Shown: positions 1 to 11,736 of the stretch, piece after piece | How positions within the stretch are numbered: the first letter of the stretch is position 1 | How the letters are laid out: each line of letters starts with the position of its first letter | Assembly: GCA_900088475.1 (NCBI GenBank) | Contig: FLMG01004468.1 | Span: 1-29,723, forward strand | Origin: Hyphochytrium catenoides | Lineage: Eukaryota; Sar; Hyphochytriomycetes; Hyphochytriales; Hyphochytriaceae | Reading direction: 5' to 3' | Length of the DNA: 29,723 nt | Position numbers and translations under genes: made by a program | Notes under the pieces: generated by a model | What the model was told of the DNA's origin: nothing | The model's input: the letters and a program-made list of their open reading frames with translations, nothing else | Database searches by the model: none

Positions 1-218
1 ATGCTTCGACCCATCAGACTCCCTCCCGCCCTGCATTTGGACTTATACTCTCCCAAATTCTGAAACTTGATGGGTCGCGGCAGCGTCGCTCGTGCGAATG
101 CCGTGCTATGACCTAAGGTGCGGACAGCGGGCCCTAAAGAAGATCATCGAGGAGGAGAAGAAAGAATGTCGCTGGAGAGTTTAGAATCGAGGCCGCCGGT
201 CCGCTCCTCCTCTCTCCG

Positions 219-255
219 TCTGCTGCTGCGGCTGCTGCTGCGGCTGCTGCTGCTG
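219..255. repeat. CTG/CGG trinucleotide-type tandem repeat
   Basis: A roughly 12-base unit (cggctgctgctg) repeats about three times with small variations. It lies about 540 bases upstream of the PAN2 start codon. No reading frame through it looks like a real protein, so I treat it as a non-coding microsatellite. Confidence 0.75.
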
Positions 256-479
256 GTGGTGCTGTGTGGCTGGCCGTCGGAGGAGGAATTGGTCCCCTGT
301 GGCAGGAACTGATGATGTGGCTTGATGGAGCGGCGATGGTCCCTCACCACGGGTGGACCACACTCATCAGATATTACTTGTGCGTTGTAGTTGTCTGACG
401 TGTTGGTTCGTAGTGAGGCGTTGTGTGCTGTTACCAAGCCGCTGCTCCAAGGAGCGAGAAACCGAGACAGAGGGGAAAC

Positions 480-480
<1 letters not shown>

Positions 481-530
<50 letters not shown>
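481..530. repeat. (GA)n microsatellite upstream of PAN2
   Basis: An almost pure GA dinucleotide run of about 50 bases with two GG interruptions. It sits about 260 bases before the PAN2 start codon. Similar purine or pyrimidine tracts lie upstream of CFAP69 and the dynein gene, so a GAGA-type promoter role is possible. That role is inference. Confidence 0.9.
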
Positions 531-791
531 AAAATTTATTGCCAACGCTGGCAGTTCCACTTTCTTGAGAAGCGGCGACGACGAGATGAGCAAGAATTGG
601 GAATCCTAGGATCCGCCCGCCAGGAGACAGACCGAGAACCATGGGCAGGATGACGAGGAGCGTCTCAAGTTGCCCAACTTGCCCATGATCCCGAGGAACA
701 GGAGCGGCCATAGCACTCTACGCCGCGCCCGCAACGGCGCCATCAGTGTCCTCCGCCTTCGAGCCGCTATCAATAGCACGAAGAGGAAGTA

Positions 792-3700
792 ATGGACCGT
801 GGACAGGGACAGTACGCACACCCTTATGCGATGCGCCCGCCTGAGGCTTATTACGCCCAAGGCCAGGAGGAGCACTTCTTTGCCACACGCGCTCCTGGCA
901 ATCACTATCCAGCGGCTGCCATGGGTGCGACGTATGGTCATGCGACACCTCCGGGCATGCATGCACGGACCATCTATCCCGCCGATTATTATTCAGACTA
1001 CGCAGGCTGGGGTGACCGGCTGGTGTATAATAATCAGTATGGGATGGAGATGATAGAGGGCTGGCATGAGACCGTTCGCGTAGCTGAGCTGCAGGTGGAG
1101 ATATCGGAGATGACCTTCGACCCGCTCCACGAGACGCTCTGGGTCGGATATCACCATGTAAGTCGGAGCAGCAGACGAGAGAGCAGCGAAGGAAATGGGT
1201 GGTGACGAACCCACTAGCGTACTGATATCTCTCTCTCTCTGCGATACTCCTAGGGACGGCTGACCTCATATACAGAACCCTCTTTGGAGAAGTACTCTTC
1301 CTTCATGGTCAGCAGCGGCCCTGTAAACTTTGTTTCCTGCTTTGCGGGGTAAGCCCTTACGCATCTTCAGTCGATATCTTCCTTCTCTTTACCCCTCTTT
1401 CGTTTTGGTCCGCATCAACCGGCCACCTTTATAACAGAGAGCTGAGGCAACTTGCTCTCCGCGATTATCATCCTCAGTTCTTCCCACACCTCATCACCCT
1501 GCGGTCCATTCAGCTCGGCTAATCTTCTCTACTATTTGTTATAGCGGGTTGATCACTGGTGGAGGCGAACATCTTAGCCTTAGGTCCCGCGGTGGAGTGA
1601 CTCGCCAGAAGTACAGTGTATGTCCTTCGCATCCTGTCTGTCCGCGGATGCTTTGTTCTCTCTTTTTGCGTCCAGAAATCTCTAAGGCTCATGTCCGTTA
1701 AGGTGCCCAGCTTGGACGGCCAAGTGGTTGATAATAGGGCAGCCGCATTTTTAGAGAATGCGGGAGCACAGGCAGACGACTTCCTCGATTATAAACAGTT
1801 CGTCGTGGGCGGCACCAGTCACGCTCTTCACAGCTTCGACATTACACGGTAGAATTTCTAGTCATTTCTCTTACTTCGCCAGCACCCCAGCGCTATCTCC
1901 TGAGAGTTTAATCTCCCAATGTCCTTCAACATCCACCATAAGTGCACCCTAACCAACCTCTGTCCTCTCCCTGCCTAGTCTACCCTTCTTCCTTTCTCTC
2001 TTATATATGACACTCTTGTCACAGATGCTAACGTGCATTTTCGCATAGCCCTTACAGGCCGGCTTCCACGTTGAAGCTACCGGCTGGGATTAACGTCATC
2101 AAGTGCGGGCGAATGCTAGCTTGTGGCGGGCTGGACGGGAAGGTTTACTTTACGGATGCGCGGTTGCGTTCCACCCGCGTCGAGTTCTCCTTTGCTGCTC
2201 ATTCTGGGCCTGTTAACGATCTAGAAATCCTGGGAGACTTCGTCGTGTCCTGCGGAGTTAGTGCGCGGTCCATCAATCCGTACGACAAGAACGCGCCCAC
2301 ACAGACATACCCGGACCCCATGGTACGCTCCCCACATATTACTGAGGGCTCCATGACCCTAAGTGGCCTCTTTTATGCAGATTCAAATTATTGATTTGAG
2401 AATGATGAGAAAGGTAAGAAGGTCAATGACGCATGCGGTCCGCTGCTTGGTAAGTAGGAACTGACTTAGCGGTCATCAGGGAGCGGGTCTCACGTTTCCG
2501 TCGTCGCGAGGGGCTCGCATGCTCTCCGCCATGCCGCAGCTAGATAACCGGTTTGTCGCTGCCTCTGCAGATGGCACCTACGGCTTCTTTGACCTCTCAA
2601 ACAATGGGGTTGCCCCTCAATACTACCAGGTACCCAATCCTTGGTCTATAATTTCTTTTTCTCTGGTATAATGTACGTTGTTCCCATAGGTTGGTGATGG
2701 TGAGGGCATCACCAGTATGTCTGTCTCCTCAACTGGCGATATCATCGCCTTTGGAAGCCAGACCGGAGTAGTCTATCATTGCGCTGAGCGTACCGTTGAT
2801 GTCTCGGTGAATATCTCTTCTACAGAGCTGGACTATCCTGTCTACCCTCCTAGTCAGCCTTTGGTGCAGATTCCACCTTCAGACCCCTCTCCGGCATCCC
2901 AGTACCTGCTGCTGCGTACCGCCGCTCATGAAAGCAACCTCCTCTCCACATTTCCTAAGTGGGCTGAAAAGTCTGTGGTGTGCCCTGTCCCCCAAAAGCG
3001 GGTCAAGAAGGATTTGCTGCAGGCTGTACAAGAGCAGGTAATAATATGGATCAAATGATTGTCTCTCATGCTCCCATCCTTGGTTGGCTGTTTCTGTTTA
3101 CCTCAGGTCTTGTTCTTCCTCTCTGATGCCACCCATACACATGTCTCTTAGGAGTTTCTTGGGTACATCAAGAACCCGGGGGTCAAAGCGAACTCCCTGC
3201 TCTTTGGGAGGGACGAAACAGTGCTAGAGGAATGCGATCCTCGAAGCAATATTGCTGAAGACGCAGAGATCGACTTAAGACGGAGAATGAGCAATCTCCG
3301 GCCCTCAGACGTTGATTCCAAGGACGAGGAGCTGGACCAAACGCCGAAACGGTACCAGAAGGTGGAACTGAAGCTCAGCAGACGGGGCCTTGACGACTTC
3401 GACTTTGGAAAATACAATCGGACGGAGTTTGTGGGGCTGGAGAACACGCACCCCAATTCCTACACCAACCCTGTGCTACAGCTCCTCTATTTCATTCCAG
3501 AAGTTAGGAACGCGATGGTTCAACATCTGTCGATGGCTGAGGTGGATCTAAGCTGTGAGCTGGGCTTTTTATTTCACATGTTGGATCAGGCGAAAGATGC
3601 TCCATCGCGCGATCGGAGCTGTCAGTCAAGTAACTTTCTGAAGGCCTTTAGGCAGGTTCCTGAGGCTGCGGCATTAGGTACGCTGGGGTGGAAGAACGGA

Positions 3701-6700
3701 GGGATGTAGGCTTAGGGATTATGAGGAGTTGGTGGACTACCATAGATGGGTAGCCGTGTGCCAGAAAGAGTTCCTCTTCTCCAAGATATCGTCTTCGTAT
3801 GGCTCAGGAGAAGAGAGAGATTTTGACACGGAGTCGAAGATCAGGGTCGGGAGTCCGCCTTCATATAGCAGTTGGAGGGGAAACAGAGCCCACTGACGGG
3901 GGAACAGGAAGGATGTAGAACTAATAATCGACCGCTCCGTTATGTCAGGGCTTCTGACTAGTGATGCGCCTCTCCCTCACCGAATTGAGACTTTCCACCG
4001 CTTTATGCTGAACCATCTGGACAACAACGCAAACACGGGCGTTAACAAGGCTGGAGTGCAGCAGAGCGTGAATCAAACAAAACGAGGTTAGACGAGCCCT
4101 CCATAGGGCCACATTTTCAAAGTGAAGCGGTTCTTTCGAAGAAAAAATGCTAGACAGCTCTTGTTTCTGCTTCTGTTCCTTTGACGCTGCCTCAAATGAA
4201 CTCACGAACCAATAACCTCCATACAGGAAGTGACGCGCAATCCGGAGGGGATTTGATTGACTCTCTCTTTGGTTATACGACGCTTCAAACAACCGTTTGT
4301 CCGAACGGCCATGACGCTGTCAGAAATACACGGTCCCGGGTAATAGAGCTCAGCTATCATCTGTTAGGAGGAAGGGAACAAACCTCTACCGCGCGTAGGT
4401 TCACAATATCTCTGCTATTTATAACGCTCACTTGGGCTCACTGTGCTCTTTGCATGTATCCTTGATCTTTGTTACTCGTCTCCTCCATCCTCACACACCC
4501 TACATCTCGTCCGCGCATTCGAAATCACTGCGACCCTGCAGGAGCATTCTCAGAAATTTTGTACAGCAGGTAGGAAGCATTCTTATCGCGCCTGCTGGCT
4601 TAGACAGTAGGGTTGACGTGATCAATGACAATGTCTGTAGCCTGTGCCGGGAGAGCAAGACAAGGGCTTGGTGCGATAAGTGCAAGGCTTATCAATCCAT
4701 GTGTCAGACTCGGAGGCCTCTAAACTTGCCCCCGCTGCTATCGGTGCAGTGCGGCGTTGCAAGCGAGCGCGACATCTCTTGCTGGCGGCAGGATGACTCT
4801 AGTACGAACTCCTGGGTCCCAGAAAGGTTACGGCTCTCTGTAGAAGACAGAGGCGACCTAACGGTTGAGGAGCAGAGAGCTGACTCGTCGGGCTCGGCCA
4901 AGAGCTTCGAGAGCGATAGTGGAGGTGCAGAGATGATTTTGCTTCCGTCCTCTAACGATATCAAAGCCTCAGGGCCCATGTGTTGGCCTCCGCATCGCTC
5001 TGTTGTCTCCCTGCTTTAGATATTAGCCCTACCAGTGGTAGCTACGAGATCTTTGCTGTCATTTCCTATATCGGTGACTCTGGCGAACTGCGCTCCAGGG
5101 GCAAGGATGGCCATCTGGTAAAAATCTACCCTCTAATGATTGCAGCTTGAGAATCCTTATTGTTGCCAACCGTGTAGGTTCTGCATGTTAGACCTCCAGC
5201 GTCGTACTATCAGAATGACCCTAGTAAGTGAACATTCCGTACCATCATTCGAGCTTGTCTAACGATCCGAATACGCTGTGTACGGGGCCATATCACTCCT
5301 GAACGTTGTTCTCTTCTTTCTTTCTCTTTCTAGAGGACTCGTGGTATCTTTTCAATGACTTTAGAGTGTCCGAGGCTGATATAGAGGATGCACTCGCGTT
5401 CCAGCAACCATGGAAGACTCCTTGCATCCTCCTCTACCGCAGGACAGACACTAAGAGTATATTGAGCCAGCCGCTTGCCAGAGCAGCTGTCATTGATGAA
5501 GCGGTAAGCTGGCTGCGTCACCTCAAGCCGCTCTAACGCGCTCACCTTCATCTGCATCTGAAGTGCCTTTCGCAGAAATGTGGGCCTTTCCTTGTCCGTT
5601 TCCCTATGTGCAGTCTTCTTTTAGCTGAGTGGCTTCCTTGGTACTAAGTCTTTTTTCTGCCCTTGCTGGTCATAGATCCTGGATGCGCCATCCTTAGCTA
5701 AGGCGGCAGGCTATTCTTCAGCATCAACATTTGTGCGGCTACCAAATGACGCGTTGCCAAAGGAGGGAGACATTGTTGCTATAGACTCCGAGTTTGTCAC
5801 GACAGAGACCGAAGAGGTTGGATCCTTGGGGGCTCCCCAGAGGCCTTATGTTCCTCTGCCTTTGTCCGTCTTGCCTTTGACGACTCTTCTGCCCATCGCC
5901 CTATTGCTGAATTGCGTATGACAGGCTGCGGTGCGCTCGGATGGCTCACGAGTCATTCTCCGTGAGAGTAGACAGGTTCTGGCGCGGGTCTCTTGCATCC
6001 ACGGCGGCACAGGGGAGACGTTTATTGATGATTATATCGTGCCCTCCGAGCCGGTGAGATGATCCAATATTAGACGTCGTAAGGACAGAAGATGATAGCA
6101 AGCGAGCGATCAAATAAAGAGGGGGAGAAGGCGGTTTTACACTCTAGGAGAATGGGGACATGAAGGAACGGGTGACATTGAGACCAAACGAAGCCTGACT
6201 CGCTGCCTGAGCTCCACTAACTCTTCCTGTTTTGACCCCCGTACTACTGCGCAATCCCTTTGCCCTTTGCCATATTTACTCTGCTTTGCGCCGCATAACC
6301 GCAAAGGTTGTCGACTATCTGACGCGCTTCAGTGGGCTCACGGCCGATGATCTGGACCCCTCAGTCAGCACTCATCACCTCGTCTCGCTAAAGACAGCGT
6401 ATCTCAAGCTCCGCTTCCTCTTGGACCGGGGATGTGTTTTCGTGGGCCACGGACTGAAGAAAGACTTTCGAACTATCAATATTTATGTGCCTCCTAAGCA
6501 GGTGAGTGCTTCAAAGTAAAGGACGCCTTGTGAAGCGCTCCTTGGATCTCTTTCTCTATCCTACTCACGTCCTAGACCCTTCCCTCTCCCTACCTTCCTA
6601 AGGCCTCAAGCCTCGCCTTAACTCTTTCTTTGCCCTTGGCCCTCCCAGTGTCTGAAGTTAACACGAAATCGTTTGTTCCTTCCTCTCTTTATATCCTGTT

Positions 6701-7161
6701 GCCGTCTCTGTCTTTATCTCTTCTTCTGTCACAATTGCAGCGGATTGACACCGTGGAGCTTTTCCACCTTCCGGAGATGCGCAAGATATCGCTGAGATTC
6801 CTGGCTGCGTATGTGCTGAACTCTTTCATCCAGTCGGATACTCATGACTCGATAGAGGACGCGAGGACAGCACTGTTGCTCTACAGAAAGCACGACGAGA
6901 TTGTTGCTCAAGGGTGATAAATCTTGCTTGACCTTTCGTCTTAACTTCTCTGTCACTCAGTCTCTGCCAGCCCCAGAAGTCTCCTTACCGTCCAAGTTTT
7001 CACCCTCGGGCCCATCTCGTAGCCTGGGTTCCGTGTATGACTAATGAATCTCCTGGCTTAGGTCGCTGTCGAAGTATCTGAACAACCTCTACGAAGCTGG
7101 ACGGGCATGCAAGTGGCAGATCACTGACGCCTTAAAGAATTTTGTCCATGAAGACACCTAA
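792..7161 (+). CDS. PAN2: PAN2, catalytic subunit of the PAN2-PAN3 poly(A) deadenylase
   Basis: PAN2 trims mRNA poly(A) tails in the cytoplasm together with PAN3. Exons: 792-1157, 1254-1348, 1545-1617, 1676-1848, 2049-2322, 2381-2413, 2480-2629, 2690-3037, 3152-3687?, 3716?-3870?, 4227-4394, 4542-4569, 4641-4981?, 5020-5117, 5178-5223, 5334-5503, 5676-5816, 5925-6053, 6307-6501, 6741-6913, 7062-7161, giving about 1,260 residues (family about 1,200). Order: a Tyr/Pro/His-rich N-terminus; a WD40 region (LWVGYHH, YSSFMV, DLRMMRK); a pseudo-UCH domain ([24 protein letters not shown]) whose catalytic Cys position (PNSYTN) lacks Cys; and a C-terminal DEDDh exonuclease with IDSEF near residue 1055, GHGLKKDF, and [10 protein letters not shown] supplying the His and last Asp. 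The nuclease therefore looks active. Question-marked junctions are unresolved: after 3677, around 3853-3870 and around 4918-4982. The 2049 acceptor could also be 2058. Confidence 0.95.
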
Positions 7162-8000
7162 ATGTTCATAGCGATGTATACCTTAGCGCTTGGAAGTAAA
7201 CCACGATGGCCGAGGAATGAGAGACAGAGAGCGAAGAAGAGAGAGAGAGAGAGAGCGACAGCAAAGCATAGTCAGCTCAATAGCATCCCTTTCCTTTTTC
7301 TTTTGACTGCATATAAAATATTATGTACAAAGGACCTCGATCCCTGCTTCGTCTTGGCACAATATCCAGCGATAGCCGGTCTAACGCTGCTGACCTATGA
7401 CCTAGATCAAAGAGTCCGCTAGCATCCGCTCTTTCGATGAGCTGAGCCTGCGGCGGCGGCGGCCTGGCCTTGGGCGACAGAGAGCGAGCTTCCATCCCAG
7501 ACTCCTTTTATCAGTAGTAGGGCCGTTAGCGGCTATCTGGTCGGTTATTCTCCGGGTTTGTTAGGCGGGCGGACAAAAGGTCGGGGGAAGACAGAGAGAG
7601 TGTGTCAGTGGTAGAGGAGGGAGAGAGAGAGGAGAGGGAAGTTTTGAAAGAGAGAGGAGTGAAAGGAAGAGAAGAGAGAGAGAGAGGGAAAAGAAAGCGG
7701 CAGGTGGTGGTGGGAAGACAGAGAGAAAGCAAGAGAGGCCGGTTTGCTCAGCAAGCTCGGTGAGGAAGACAGAAGAGAGGGAGAAGACGGTGAGAAGCGG
7801 GAGAACAGAGAGGAACGCGAGAGAGAGAGAGAGAATAAGAAGAGTCTCTCCAAGAAGAGTAGCTGCTGCTATACCCACCGCATAGCAATCAGAGGGACAC
7901 TAGGGGGACAAAGGATTCTGAGATAGGCTCGGACCTCGAGTCTGCTGCTGGAGCTCATAGGAGAAATGGGAGCCTCGAACTTTAACTTTATTACTTTAGC
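7162..8000. other. Intergenic region between PAN2 and CFAP69
   Basis: No gene is supported. The region holds the PAN2 3' flank, a small GA run near 7230-7258 and a long purine-rich tract at 7591-7835. The last bases before the CFAP69 start (attactttag, ending 7999) look like a 3' splice acceptor, and gtgagg at 7760 looks like a donor. A 5' untranslated intron containing part of the GA tract is therefore possible. Minus-strand open frames here are Ser/Leu/Phe-rich readings of the repeat. Confidence 0.6.
7591..7835. repeat. Long GA-rich polypurine tract
   Basis: About 245 bases, nearly all purine on the plus strand, built of imperfect gagaga, ggaag and gagagg units. It lies 165-410 bases upstream of the CFAP69 start codon. 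It is degenerate rather than a perfect microsatellite. Confidence 0.85.
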
Positions 8001-11000
8001 ATGAACGCTACCAGGGCACCGGCGTCTGCAGCCATGACTCCGGTGGGGCATCGCCCTGAGCGGAGCAGGGCCACAGATGCGCCAGCCATTGTCCAGAGTG
8101 TCCTCAGAGTCTTCCAGGACAAGCACACGAGCGGCTTGGAGGAGCGGCAGGCAGCCGTCCTGAAGCGCCTTGCACAGCTGCACCAGGATGGGTGAGATTG
8201 GCCTCTGCGTCTTCTCCGGTTCACAGCGCCTCCAAAGTGTCCCACTGTCCCTTGGGCTTCCCTTCAGCTCGAAGCTTTATGTGACTTAGTTTTTCTTCCT
8301 TGAGGGGCAGGAGACTAACATCACAGTCTCTTTCTAGATACCAGCTGCCAGACTATGCCTGGGTGCCTAGCGTGCTGGAGGCCGCTGCAGAGAATGTTGA
8401 GCGAGGTTTTCACTTGCTGGAGGAAGCATTGCTTGTCTTCATCGCGACGCTGCGAAAGGTAGGCGAGCAATCCCCACGGGCAACTATCTCCAGCCCTGTA
8501 ACAGCCGGCGCTGGCCAGCCCTTCCGTCTGCAGTATGCGAACCAGCACGTGGTGGAGAGCGGGCCGCTGCTGGACTGTGTCGAGGGTCTGGCCCGGGTGA
8601 TGGTCCGATCTTCTTCCTTCAAGGTCGTACGGGAACTGGCGCACACGGTTCACACTTTCATCTGCGGTTATGGTAAGGACGCCTTACTGTCATTTACAGG
8701 GTGTGAGAGATATGTGACCTTAACGATGGACACTCTATCAGAGGGCAACCCCGAGGCCAGCCAACTGGCTCGCCAGTGTGGAGACTTGCGGAGGTACTGC
8801 CAGTCTCTTGCTCTCAGTGCCGAGGGTTTGCTTAGCGCTGTGCTGACAGTGATGGACAGGTGAGAGGATGGGGAAGTCGAGAGGCGGGCTAGAGCAACGC
8901 GGTACGAGAGATTAGGCGGCCACATGGGAAGCCAGACAAGAGAGTCTGAAGAAGGAGTAGGGACAGGAGAGAGAGAAGAGAAGAGACTCATCCAAAGCAG
9001 GATAGTCCCTGGATGAAGAGACGTCCGTGAAGGTTATAGATTCGAGACCCATAGCCAGCTAAGTTGGCATTCCTCCTCCAGATGTCTCGCCATCAAGTCT
9101 GTACAGAACTCAGAAACGGACGGAGAAGTGAAGGTATGCAGCAACCTTTCCCAGTCTTTAGGCTTCTCCTCTTTCCTTTCTCTTCCTCTCTCATTCTGAA
9201 ATCTCGTCTGCGTCCCCCGCAGCCACCTGGCGTCAGCTCAGAAGTGGAAGAGGTAACTGATGCTACGCTCGGAATCGTCTGGGACCTTTCCTTCATGGAG
9301 GAAAGCTGCGGCACGCTGATTAGCTTCGGTCTCCTTGAGCGGCTCGGAAGGGTGCTATCGGCGATTCAGAGCATCAGAGACGAGCGCCTCTCTCTCGTCC
9401 TTGAGACTATGTGGAATATCCTCAGAAACGATGCACGAACTGTGCGGTCAGCCGCCACACGGCACGAACTCCTGACTTCTTATCGATATCTCAGTGCGCA
9501 CTACCAGCTTGCTACCGCTGAAAATATTGCGGCTTTCTGTAGACTATATGAGCTCTTTATCCTAGGAGGCTACCGACAGGAGGACAAAGAAGTCCGCAAT
9601 GATCTGCTCGTTGTCTTGAGAGAGATTGCAAGGCGGAAATCTGCGCATCCGCTTTTCCAGAGCTCCGGGCTCCTTGACCTACTCATTCGCAGCTCCACCG
9701 TGCTAGAGTCCGACCATTTGCTGGCAGGAGACCGACACAATTATGCCACAGCCTCCGACGAAGACTTCGAGTTAAAGCAGTTAGTTTGGAGAATCATACA
9801 GGAGGTAGCCACGTGTGAGAGCAGCCTGCAAGAGATTTCTCAGTCCCACTTTATGCGCACGTTGCTGCTCTATGCCGATGGGAGGGAGACCTCAAGCCCA
9901 GGATTGGAGCTCTGGAGTGCTTCCCAACTGCACATGCTGCGGGTGCTGGCATTGAGTGTCCTGTCCACTTTAGGTCCTGTCCTTCCTGAGGTCCTCAGAG
10001 AAGAACGTGGTGCCGCTATCCTCCTCTCTGTGTTCGCAGTAAGTGCATTATCCGCTTCCCAGGTGATGAAATGAGTGGCGGCCCTAACGAATCCTCTGGA
10101 TTGCAGAAGGAGTTTGAGAATGAGGACCTCAGAAGGCAAGTGCTGGAGTGTCTCGAGAAGTGCAGTGGCTGCCCAGATTATCCGACTGAGCTGGGCGTTC
10201 TCGGTGGCGTCCATCTCTTAGTTAGAGCCTTTAGATCTGAGCACGTTCGACCGGAGGAGAAGAGCATGATCGGTAAGGAATACCCGTTCGTGCTAGGTAT
10301 TCTATGTTCAACCTTTCTTCCTTTACTTCCTCGTAGTCCGTCGGTCCACTCATTGCTTTTTGTCCTCAGTGTCGATCCTTACCAACCTCTGCAACGGGAT
10401 GAGCGAGGAGAACAGGCAGTGCTTCCGAGACAATAACGGCGTCATCCTTATCATAGAAGCATTAACAGAAGAGTTCTCGAAGCCCACCGATAGTATCTAC
10501 ATCGTCCTCCTTCTTCGACTCGTATGGAAGACGATGCTGGCTGATGACGCCAGCTTGTTAGCCTTTATCCGGAAGGACGGTTTGGACTGCCTTCTCAGTG
10601 GCTTCGAATCCCCTGCTGCCATTGTGAGGCCCTTGCTTCTGAGTTTACTTTCAGAAATGTGCAAGAAAAGTCCGAAAGCTGCCCCTATTGTCCGCAGTTG
10701 GCGGAGTCAGAAGACTGGGAAGTATGCGTCCCAGATTATCGTTGCTATCTGGGATGAATGTCACCGGAAGCTATCGGCAACGGAAGAGCCGGCTCCTGGG
10801 GAGCGCGCCACTGCTGTAGCTCTAACTGGAAGAGAAAGACAGGCGTTCGCCCGGCTAAACGAAGCTCTGCAGGCCTCTCAGGGTGTGACGGAAGGCCAGT
10901 CCATAGTGGATCTCCGAACGAAAGCGTACATACTGATGGAAGCTCTAGGACCCGATGAGATTGCTGGCCAACTTACTCTTCAGGTAGGAGCTAAAGGGCA

Positions 11001-11736
11001 GTCGCCATGAAGACAGTCCACACCCTAACATACATCCTCGCAGGAGCTACGTTGTCTCTCCTTGCTACGTCGCTATCCTTTGGTGCTCTATGGGAAGACT
11101 TGGAACGCTGTACGGGAGTATCTCAGGGCACAGAGGCTTAGGCCTATCGCGGCCGATGCGGTACTGATCGAGCATGGGCTAGAGTCCTCGCACAATGAGA
11201 TGCAGAGGGCGAAGGAGGAAAGTTTCCGACTGGCACAGCAAGAGGAGAATGAGGTAAGGGGAGCCCAGTGAGGGGACATTGGGAAAAGGAGCTCTATAAT
11301 AGACTGGGCCAGAACGCGGCATAATATCAGTAGCCGACACGTGTGACGTATGGAGGGCAACAAAGCACAAATGTGGCAACAGGGAGCATGTGTATGGACT
11401 GGAGGACCGATATTCTAGACCAAAGGAGGCGGGTTAAGAGGCCTTTCGACCACGTTAAGAAGAGGAACAATAGCAGAGCGCATAAGACTAGAAGCGTGGA
11501 AAGGCGCTAAAGAGAAGCTCTCTTGTCTACTGTAGGCCAAGGACAAAGAGAAAGAGTTCTATGATGGCATATTACGTCAGAAGTACCAGGAGATCCAGGC
11601 AGAATATCTCAAGCAGCAGGCCAGGCTACCGAAGAGTACTTGGAAAAGTAGGCTGGAGACCAAGCAGAAGAAGGAAGAAATGCTGCGAAAGTCACAGGAC
11701 GTGGATCCAGAGACCATCGCCGCCCTTGGTATCTGA
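8001..11736 (+). CDS. CFAP69: CFAP69 orthologue, cilia- and flagella-associated armadillo-repeat protein
   Basis: CFAP69 is an axonemal protein assigned to the central apparatus and needed for normal flagellar beating in animals. Exons: 8001-8191, 8338-8859, 9082-9133, 9223-10038, 10107-10272, 10370-10983, 11044-11253, 11536-11736. All phases join, giving 923 residues; the human protein is about 940. Matches to the family as I remember it run in order: SGLEERQAAVLKRL near the N-terminus, DEDFELKQL, LWSASQLHML, ILTNLCNGM, APIVRSWRSQKTG, LRTKAYILMEALG and KTWNAVREYL followed by LRPIAADA. The bulk is Leu-rich helical armadillo-like sequence and the C-terminus is a charged coiled coil. It ends at a clear stop 331 bases before the convergent pyruvate kinase gene. 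Positions 8673-8699 have perfect intron ends but also read through in frame. The animal C-terminal tail past the coiled coil is shorter here. Confidence 0.92.

Larger units (their letters stand above)
1..791. other. Upstream region of PAN2, no gene supported
   Basis: I find no protein or RNA gene here. The open frames on both strands are short and made of low-complexity Ser/Leu/Arg/Glu runs that come from the repeats. The region holds a CTG/CGG trinucleotide tract near 219-255 and a GA dinucleotide tract at 481-530. It presumably contains the promoter and 5' untranslated region of PAN2. I see no convincing TATA box. Confidence 0.6.

Noticed and set aside
481-530. CRISPR-like or telomeric repeat
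   Set aside because: It is a plain dinucleotide run without spacers or a telomere unit.
144-711. Long minus-strand and plus-strand open frames (up to 149 codons) upstream of PAN2
   Set aside because: They consist of Ser/Leu, Arg/Glu or Gln runs produced by the GA and CTG repeats, with no domain resemblance.
3420-3560. Active ubiquitin hydrolase in PAN2
   Set aside because: The domain is UCH-like, but the catalytic Cys position is not Cys, as is normal for PAN2, so it is a scaffold.
4570-4610. A 41-base intron in PAN2
   Set aside because: It keeps the frame, but the acceptor at 4640 gives a much better match to the conserved SLCRE...RAWC region, so a 71-base intron is preferred.
4982-5019. 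A 38-base intron in PAN2 as further evidence for tiny introns
   Set aside because: Upstream phase-1 donors at 4919 and 4925 give normal introns of about 95-101 bases with the same acceptor, so the short form is not required even though I listed 4981 as one possible exon end.
7526-7878. Minus-strand Ser/Leu/Phe-rich frames of 68-105 codons
   Set aside because: These are readings of the polypurine tract; all frames on that strand are open for the same reason.
9030-9060. tRNA T-loop-like sequence (ttcgagaccc)
   Set aside because: It lies in a CFAP69 intron. The closing base pair of the T arm is not possible and I could not find matching anticodon or acceptor stems.
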